Made by a program: the position numbers and the translations under genes. Below, piece by piece: positions 14,401 to 24,700 of a stretch of 64,000 nucleotides of DNA. The DNA comes from Petrosia ficiformis (Eukaryota > Porifera > Demospongiae > Haplosclerida > Petrosiidae), in NCBI GenBank assembly GCA_947044365.1, contig OX345649.1:5263187-5327186 (forward strand), read 5' to 3'. A model generated the notes under the pieces. That model was given only the letters and a program-made list of their open reading frames with translations, made no database searches and was not told where the DNA came from. Each line of letters begins with the position of its first letter. Positions within the stretch are counted from its first letter, which is position 1.

Positions 14401-17400
14401 GGGGAGGATAAGAAAGAAAGTAGTAAAACATGAAGTTTTCCTGCAAGACATTTTGATGAAATGCAATCGCTCACCATTCCACTATTTCATACAGTAAGAC
14501 AAAGAATTTGGTATCCAGGAAGAACTATAATTAATCTCCTTAGATACCAAATTTAGTTGGCTTCCTGTACAAAATGGCTGAATAACAGGTGATTAAACAT
14601 GGTTTCATTTAGGGTGGTGGGGGTGGGGCATTTGCCTCTCCCCCTTGGAATTTGTTGTCAATATGCATGCTACAATAACACTGTATGTCGCCTCCCCAAA
14701 GTATTTCAAATTCACGTTTCACCTCCCCTTGACGAATTTTCTAAATGAAATCATGTTAATGGTAAATGTTTCATCAAATCTATTTTGCAGGAATGAGACT
14801 CTTAGAATATTGATTAGGACACATATAAATGACCCGATAGTTTAATATCTAATTAACTGATATTACCTGATACTTTGTCTCAGAGTTGGGCGTGGCTTGC
14901 TAACTGAACTTCGTAACTTGTCTAGAAAAGATGGTAAGATAGATTTCCTGCTTCCACCAGGACTAGCATCACCAAAAGGTATCGCTGTATCAGACCAAAC
15001 ACACCTGTAAATCAATATACAAGTTTATAATACAGGACTGACCGTTTCTGTTCAGATACACACACTGTACAATCACCATGGTGATGTTACGTATATAGTG
15101 AGTCATAGTGTGGTATTAGTACAACAATAATGACCAATTTTAGTTATAGTTATAGTTATTTATGTCCACCATTGCCATCAAAATCTCATGAATATCATTA
15201 TGTGGTTCATTAGGGTAGGGTTAGGGTTCAATCAATATCAAGTGATCTTAGTCTTTGATGGCAGTCTTGGACATCACTGGTTATATAGTATGACATTTTA
15301 GTTATAGTTAAAGTTTAATTAACGAAAATAATATTAGGCTTACTAAAGGAGCTTTCATTTCATTTTAACTAACTAAAAGTGTCCATTTCTCATTTTAGTT
15401 AGTTATTTTTATTACAGTAGACCTGTAATTCAGTTATAGTTATTAACTAGTACATGTATGTACATTGTATATGATAACAGCTCTACTTTTAATGAATCTC
15501 GAATTTATAGCACAAAAGAGCTGATTTTAATTTACAAATACAAAGATTTCATTCATGTGTTAGGCTACAGACCTTTGTAAGAGTGATGATTCCATTAAAG
15601 CGCTACATTTTATTTCATCAGGTGTAGGGGGATTTCCCTCAAATAACTGACCAATCAGAGAGCAGTTTACTGATGATAAGGAAAGGTACAAGTCAAGAAG
15701 AAAGGGGAGACCAGAAGGACTATCTTCGGCAGTCTCTTGAGGTCTTACTACACAGGCAAATCCCCACATGGCTTTATCAGGAGTACTGTGTTCCCTTCCA
15801 CTTTTCATTTCAAATGTAAAAGTCACTTTATCACCATCAACCTGACAGATACACATAGATACATACATACATAAATAAATATACGTACATACACACACGT
15901 ACATTTACATAGGTAGATAGATACATGTACATAGATAGTTACATAGATACATACATACATAGATACATACATACATAGTTATGTACATACATACATACAA
16001 ACATACATACATACATACATACAAACATACATACAAACATACATACATAGTTTACAACTCTACATACATGTACATGTACATGTACATGTTCATACATGTA
16101 CAGACAGATATACAGTTCAATACCTTTACTAAATCTTTAGGCCATCCTTTACCTAAAACACTTCTACTACCAAATCCATGACTGTTACCACCATATTCTG
16201 CTACTTTAGTTGAAGAAGGACTGTCTCCTGCATATACTAATACCTGAAATGAAGAATTAAATGGATGAATGAATGAATGGATGGATAGATGGATAGATGG
16301 ATGAATGGATGGATAGATGGATGGATGGATGGATGAATGGATGGATGGATGGATGAATGGATGGATGGATGAATGAATGGATGGATGGATGGGATGGATG
16401 GATGGATAGATGAATGAATGGATGGGTAGATGGATGGATGGATGAATGAATGGATGAATGAATGGATGGATGGATGGATGAATGGATTGATGGATGGATG
16501 GATGGATGAATGAATGGATGGATAGATGGATGGATAGATGGATGGATGGATGAATGAGTGGATGGATGGATGAATGGATTGATGGATGGATGGATGGATG
16601 AATGGATGGATGGATGAATGGATGAACGGATAGATGGATGGATAGATGGATGAATAAATATACATGTATATAAAATGGTTGATGAACGGACAGTGACACA
16701 CATAAAACAAGACCTTGTCATAATCATACTGAGAAGAACAACGAGGGTCAAACTTAAGATATAGGTGTCGTGCACCTGGGAATGAGACTGTCTCTTTGAA
16801 TTTATAATTATCTCTGACTGGATGAATAGTCTCAACAAGTCTTCCACTGGCCCATGGAGCAGGAACTTTTATATTTTTATAATTTGTATAAAGAGTACTA
16901 CAAACCTGTCAGGAAAAAAATAAGTAATTTATTAGCACATGACAAGTTAGTAGACACTCAATAGATAATACATAATACATGTACATGTTGGACACACGTA
17001 TACAGTACATGTACAGATAGGACACACATGTACAGTACATGTACATGCACATGTAGGACACATGTTAACAGTACATGTACATGTAGGACACACATATACA
17101 GTACATATACAGTACATGTACATGTGGACACACGTATACAGTACAGTAGCAGTACATGTACATGAAGGACACACATGTGCAGTACATGTACATTAGTGAT
17201 GTGCGATACAACTAAATAATAGTATTGTGTATCGCTATCAAAAATATCACGATACGATACAGTATCACGATATTTGAAATATTATTGAAACACTTATAAA
17301 ATGTAAATAAATGTCCATTTGAATATATTTGTCAAGAAATGGTAAAAGAAAGTTATGCACACTAGCTTGTTATAATTACTTTTAGGTATCAAATTAGACA

Positions 17401-18391
17401 AATTAGAAAAACCATGTTTACTAAACTGTCCATTCCAGTGTATCGATACACCCAAAAGCAAATATTGTATCACGATATTCAACGAAAATATCGATATTTC
17501 GATATATCGATACGTATCGCACATCACTAATGTACATGTAGGACACACATATACAGTACATGTAGGACACACATACATGTATACAGTACATGTACATGTA
17601 TCTGAGCCATCGCTGGTAAGGGAGGCACTTTTACCCAAAACCTCGGCACTCAGACTGTTAATATAATGTATGGGGCTAAGGTAATGAATACAATTATAAT
17701 TTGAATTGTATTCATATACATGTACATGTACATGTACAATGTACATATACCCCAAGTTATAATCTCATAATTATTCATGTACATGTACACATGTACACAT
17801 ATACATGTACATGTATGCAATTCTGGAACCACCTTATTAATGAGATTATGTTAATGAACATATTCACACTCACCTCTGCATTGAGTTTTCCGAGGTTTGT
17901 AAGAGAAGTGAGGAGACTGGCAGCAAGAGGAAGACTACATATATTAGTATCACTCAAAACAGCCAATAAAGGAAGTAGAAGAGAGCCCAATACTGTAGAC
18001 TTGCTGCTCCGTTCTAGAGCCTGGATTATCACTTGTTCTTTTTGAACCTCACATCCTTCATTACCTTCACTTCCATTACCTTCTCCTCCATCACCTCCTT
18101 CACTTTCACCTTCTCCTCCTTCTTCACCTCCTTCACTTCGTTCTCCTTCACCTCGTCCTCCTTCTTCTCTCTCTTTGTCTTTCTCATCCTTGTCCTTTCT
18201 TTCCATATCAGATATTGATAGAGAGTTGGCTAGTTCAGATATACATCCTAATGTCTAATAACACATCAGTTATATGACATCATTATGACATCATTATAAG
18301 ATACCTTTTCACAAATTTCAAATATTTTAAGACTTGTACATATTTCCATCAAATGTGTCCTTTGATCCTGTGTGATATATCAAATACAACT

Positions 18392-18428
<37 letters not shown>

Positions 18429-18457
18429 GCACGCACACACACACACACACACACACG

Positions 18458-18522
<65 letters not shown>

Positions 18523-18741
18523 CACTTCATCTCACATCTAATTTCTCCTGTAGTTTTGTCATCTCATCAGTCTCATCTTCATCTTCATCCCTATGTTTCT
18601 TTATATCCTCCAGGCAACTAGTTATACTGCGTAATGTCACATTTAGAATAGTGGAACCACACTGGAGTGTAGGAGTAAAAACCTGAGAGAGAAAGAGACA
18701 AAAATAATCAGTGGAGATACATGTATACATGTACATGTATT

Positions 18742-18772
<31 letters not shown>

Positions 18773-21700
18773 ACATCTCCGATAGTATCATGTATATGTA
18801 TCTACATGGACATGTACATGTACACTTTATACAGGCATGTACATGTACAACTGTACATGTATATACATGTACATGGACATGTATTATACATGTACATTAT
18901 ACATGATATTATCAGGAAAGAAAGAAAGAAAGAAAGAAAGACACCTGAGGCAATGGAAAAATGAAAAATGAGAGTTGCCTCAGGTGGGATTCGAACCCAC
19001 GACACACTGTACTCCATGTACATGTAAAAGCAGCACACGAAAAGTGAATTAGCATACACGTACATATACATTTAAAACACAAGAACTGGAATAAAGATTT
19101 GACTATTGTTGAAGTGGAAACAGGAATGACCAGATTTGGAGGCTTGTTTTAACCACACACACAGCATCTGTATATATAGTGGTCTTGCAATAATTTTAAT
19201 TAATAATTAACAAACGCCCACCTATAAGGTTAATTAATAGACCACATGTGTAAAAGCACATGATTTTCAAGGGAATTAGATCTTTTGTAATCTAATAAGA
19301 ATGGGCCATTATTTAACTTCAAGATTTTGAAAGTAAGTGATTATTACATGTATTTACTGGTGCATTGGTAAACAGGACTCTGAGCATTTCCAGATACGGA
19401 TAGAGAGGGGAGGGTTGGGATCCCACCAAAGATGTCTTTAACCCCCAGTTCTGGTTCCCAAGACCAGACTATCCCTGTCGGGAGTCCAATAACACAAGTA
19501 TCAAAGCATATGTGAATATGTTAAAAGTTAAGATTGTTAAATACAATTTACATGTATGAAGCTGCTTTAATAATTTCATCAATAAAGTTTCATTGAACAA
19601 CAGAAACATGAAGTCTATGGAGTAAAGTATTCAGTCTATCAACGTGTGCAAGCAGCTATAAAGTGGTCGGCTGTCTGTCTGTCAGAATACAGGCAATTGA
19701 AATCGTTGACAGCAAGCACATTAATCACGCTGCCTCTGTTTGTCAACACATTCTCTTATTATCCAAAACACACACACACACACACACACACACAAAGTTG
19801 ATTATACAAATACAACAAATCATTCATTCTCATTGACAAACCAAATATATACATTCTTATATACAATGTGTAACTAACAGGTTTAATGATATCTTCATCT
19901 CCTCCTGTGGATGAAGACTGCACTGTTTTAATGGCGGCTGTTGAATCTCTTTCTAATCCATCAATAATGAGAGGACATAGTTTTAAAATGGCAGGTGAGA
20001 CCTCAGAGGCTGGACGAAGACGTCTGGCAACTTCAACAAGGAGCTCTTGGGATAAATCTATCAACTCAGGACTGGAGGAAGAGTTGAGGGTTGATACAAA
20101 CTTGTGACCTTCTTCATCATTATATAAAAATAGCTTCTCACAATTATGACTAGAGAAAAAAAAATTATTATTTATTATTATTATTATTATTATTACTATT
20201 ACTATTGTTAAATATATAATAAATGTGTAATTACATGTATTAACACATAATGATTTACCATATCAGTTTTTTGGTTTCTGTACGTAAAGCAGAAGGACAT
20301 TCCTCCATTGTTACTAGCGTCCAAATTGAATTTCTATAGATGAAATAATTACATGTACATGTACATGGTAATAGAATTCAACAGTCTCAGTGTACACAGT
20401 TGAATCCTCATATTGACTGTCACTGATAACATCCATCATACCTGACTCTATCTCTTAGAATGTTCAATGATTCAGGAGGATACTTTAATGAACTTAAATA
20501 TGCTGGTAATACAGCCTGAAATGAAAATAATTAATAACTAGTAGTAATAACTAATATTAATAACTACTAGTAATAACTAATATTAATAACTACTAGTAAT
20601 AACTAATATTAATAACTACTAGAAATAACTAATATTAATAACTACTAGTAATAACTAATATTAATAACTACTAGTAATAACTAATATTAATAACTACTAG
20701 TCATAACTAATATTAATAACTAGTTAACTAGTAATAAAATATTAATAACTACAATAAACCTCAAAATTATGATAATTATAATTTTACGAGTAGTAAAGCC
20801 GCAAGGAGTGTCCATTGTAATAATTCCAGAGTTAGCAAACTGTTTAATTAGTTTATCATAAACACATATATTAGGGTCAATGTTCCTTTGTGGCTTCACT
20901 GCTCAAAGTTGGTAATAATTGTATTTATAGCCACACCCACCTGTAATGTGATAACTATAGTTAGTGCATTATCAAGATAATTGTGATGAATACTGTACTC
21001 CAATATATCACAACAGTGTTCTAAGAATTTCAGAGTGAGCGAGTGAGCAACAGGTACCGAGAAGTCCTTCCCAGGAGTCAAACGACATGACTCTATTCCA
21101 CTATGTCTAAGAAGTAATTCTACAGCTCTGCCAATAGATATAGTATCGGTATCAGACTCCAGAGTATTGGGAATGAGGTCATTTAATGAGGGTTTACCCA
21201 TTCGGAGAGCTAATATGTGTGCAGCTGGTTTGACTTTACCAAAACATGTCCAGACATCTATCCACTCATCACATACACTCCACACACAATGGTTTCTATG
21301 ATCATAACTTAGAGCTGTGGAGTATACATGTAATTATACACATAACTTTATTCCGTCCATCTGTCTGTCCATCCGTCCAACAATCTATCTATCCATCCAT
21401 TCCATCCATCTATCCATCCTCAGTCAATCTATCTTTCCATCCATCTATCCATCCTATGTTATACCTAGTGATTGTACAGTACTTCCTTTATTAAGTCCAC
21501 AATGAAGTTGCTGAGAGGGTAGAAGTTCCGACTGTGTTACAAGATTACCGTTCGAGAGACTGTAACTGAAACTAAGACACAGAGCTGTACAAAGAGAGGA
21601 CAAAAGATAAACATATTAATATACACAATTTAAGATGAACTAACACATTCTTTCAATTGTTAATAATAAAACTTACAATAAATAATTATTATAATACATG

Positions 21701-24700
21701 TACATTACAACCTGTTTATACATGTAGGTGACAAAGGAGCGTCCAACTACAATACAATGTACATGTACATGTATGAGGTACTTCCAAAAGTTATATGTAT
21801 CCCAATATTATGTAATACTATATACATACACGTAATAATAGTCATGTATAGGGATGTGCGATACCACTAAATAATAGTATTGCGTATCGCTGCCAAAAAT
21901 ATCATGATACGATACAGTATCACGATATTTGAAATAATATTGAAACACTTATAAAAAGTAAATAAATGTCCTATTTGGATGTATTTGTCAAGAAATGGTA
22001 AAAGAAATTGATGAAAGTTATGCACACTAGCTTTTTTAAGCTATCAAATTACACAAATTAGAAAACCATGTTTACTAAACTGTCCATTCCAGTGTATCGA
22101 TACACCCAAAAGCTAATATTGTATCACGATATTGAACGAAAATATCGATATTTCGATATATCGATACGTATCGCACATCACTAGTCATGTATGTATAATA
22201 GATTACAGATACGCCCACATAAACCCTTTAATTATATACATGGTACCACATATGCTAATGTATACAGTTGAACACTCCACTGTCATATCACAACTCATAA
22301 GCTAGTGATACATTAGTAATGTGATACATGTATGTCAGTTCTATTAATACATTTTGATGAAGCTGCTCCACTACCAAATAGAGATCTGCTGCCAGATACT
22401 ACAGGAGGTCCAGTAACTAGAACTAAACTGGATCCAGTACAGTATGCTGCACCATTCTGTAGCTGTTTTAATCCTAATCCACAAGATGTAGCTGAGAGAA
22501 ACCACAGGATAAGATAGAGAAAAGGGAGAAGGAGGGAGGGAGGGAGAGAGAGAGAGAGGGATGAAGTCAAAAAAAAACATTGTATAACATACATGTACAT
22601 GTAAGTGCAAATGAAATTCTACATGTACATGTATTCAATAATATACTAGAAATATACTAGAAATATCCTAACTTGTATCCTATATACATGTAAGTGCACA
22701 TGAAATATGAATAGATTCTACAACTACATACATGTATCCAATAATATACTGTAATATCCTGACTTATATTACTATAGCTCACTGGTATCATCTTTTCCTC
22801 CACCCAAAAGAGTAGAAATGGATGCATATGAAGACCCCGCCCTCATAAGTGCTTTCATCATATTATCAGAGGCTCCCTTCTCCTCAGAAATAACTTTCTG
22901 AAGTAAAATTCTTTCTTGATGAGGTATCATGCAATACCCAGCAGTACCCCTGTCCTACAAGAGAATAGAAGTATAAATCTACATGTACATGTATATCTAT
23001 GTACATGTACATGACCTGTGTGCATAGACGTGTACATGACATGTGTATAATACATGTATAACTATAAGGCTAGGTACATGTACTCCAGGGGTTCGGAGAG
23101 TTCCTCAAGGAACAAAGATCTTTAACTTAGCTCTAAAGGCTAGGTATCCCAGTGGTTCTACATGTAATTATTTATACATGTGTACATACACTTAACGACA
23201 GATTGCATGACTATTACTTAAATTCATACACATAAAATATACAATGTGATTTGCATGTATAAATACACAGTACAGTGACTAACCTCAAATTCCAATATTT
23301 GTAAATATAAACTATGATGTTTACTTTTTTCCCCAGTAATAGGGTGAGTAATACTATCTTGCTGTTTCAGTGAATACAACCAGTAGACAAGATGTCCATC
23401 ACTCATCAGATATAACGTCATGTGACTCTCTGGGAGAGGGAATTCGGCTTTCACTGAACCACAGTCCTATTTATTTGAGAAGAGAAATAAGGAGCCATAG
23501 GTAGGAGATAGGTAGAGGATGTGAGGGAAGGGGGTAGTAAGGAATTGGTAGAGAGAATAGTGTAGCAGAAGAGGTGAGGTAGTGGCAGGAAGAGAGGTGA
23601 GGGAGAATAGTGGAGCAGGAGAGGTGAGGTAGTGGCAGGAAAAGAGGTGAGGGAGAATAGTGGATGAGGAGAGGTAGGGAGAATAGTGGATGGAGAGAGG
23701 TGAGGGACTGGTAGGGAGAATAGTGGAGGAGGAGAGGTGAGGGAGAGGTAGGGAGAATAGTGGATGGAGAGAGGTGAGGGATTGGTAGGGAGAATAGTGG
23801 ATGATAGAGTCAGAGGAAATGAAAAGTACAAGTACATATATATATATATACCTTCAATGTATTTCTATCCAATAGTGAAAGAAATGGTTGGCTATGCTTT
23901 TCATCAGAAGATTGTTTCCTGTATAATAATTTATCAGATCTGTCTACAAGTGTAATCCATCCTTTCTCTATATCAGCCCTATTATATATGTATCCTCTAA
24001 TGATTGAGAGAAAGAGGAAAGGATGTGACATGATGAGTGATGATAGATGATGAGTAATAATGATGGGATATGATGGATGAGGAGAATGATGAGTAATGAT
24101 GATGAGCAATGATGAGTAACAATGGTAAGCAATGATGAGTAATGATGAGTGATGATGAGTAATGATGATGAGTAATGATGATGAGCAATGATGAGTCATG
24201 ATGAGTAATGATGAGTAATGATGATGAGTGATGATGAGTAATGATGATGAGCAATGATGATGAGCAATGATGATGAGCAATGATGAGTAATGATGAGTAA
24301 TGATGATGAGTGATGATGAGTAATGATGATGAGCAATGATGAGTGATGATGAGTAATGATGATGAGTAATGATGATGAGCAATGATGAGTCATGATGAGT
24401 AATGATGAGTAATGATGATGAGTGATGATGAGCAATGATGATGAGCAATGATGATGAGCAATGATGAGCAATGATGACGAGTAATGATGATGAGCAATGA
24501 TGATGAGCAATGATGATGAGCAATGATGAGTAATGATGAGTAATGATGATGAGTGATGATGAGTAATGATGATGAGCAATGATGAGCAGGGTTTCTTTCA
24601 GGAATAACATGAAGGGGTGGGCAAATGGTTTGAAAAGAAAAGTATGGTAGTGGCGAGGTATATCAGGCAATGTTTCCCCTAAAGCGCGTTAAGCGCTATT

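Noticed and set aside
16052..16847. Long minus-strand ORFs rich in HPSIHPSI
   Set aside because: They are translations of an ATCC/ATTC microsatellite, open in all three frames. The true exon (about 16124-16243) is only a small part.
18961..19030. A functional tRNA gene
   Set aside because: Only the T arm and a possible acceptor strand are present. No D arm, anticodon arm or complementary 5' acceptor strand is found.
23810..24670. 286-codon minus-strand ORF rich in HHYSSSL
   Set aside because: Mostly translation of the GATGAG repeat array. Only the part 23852-23996 is a real HECTD4 exon.
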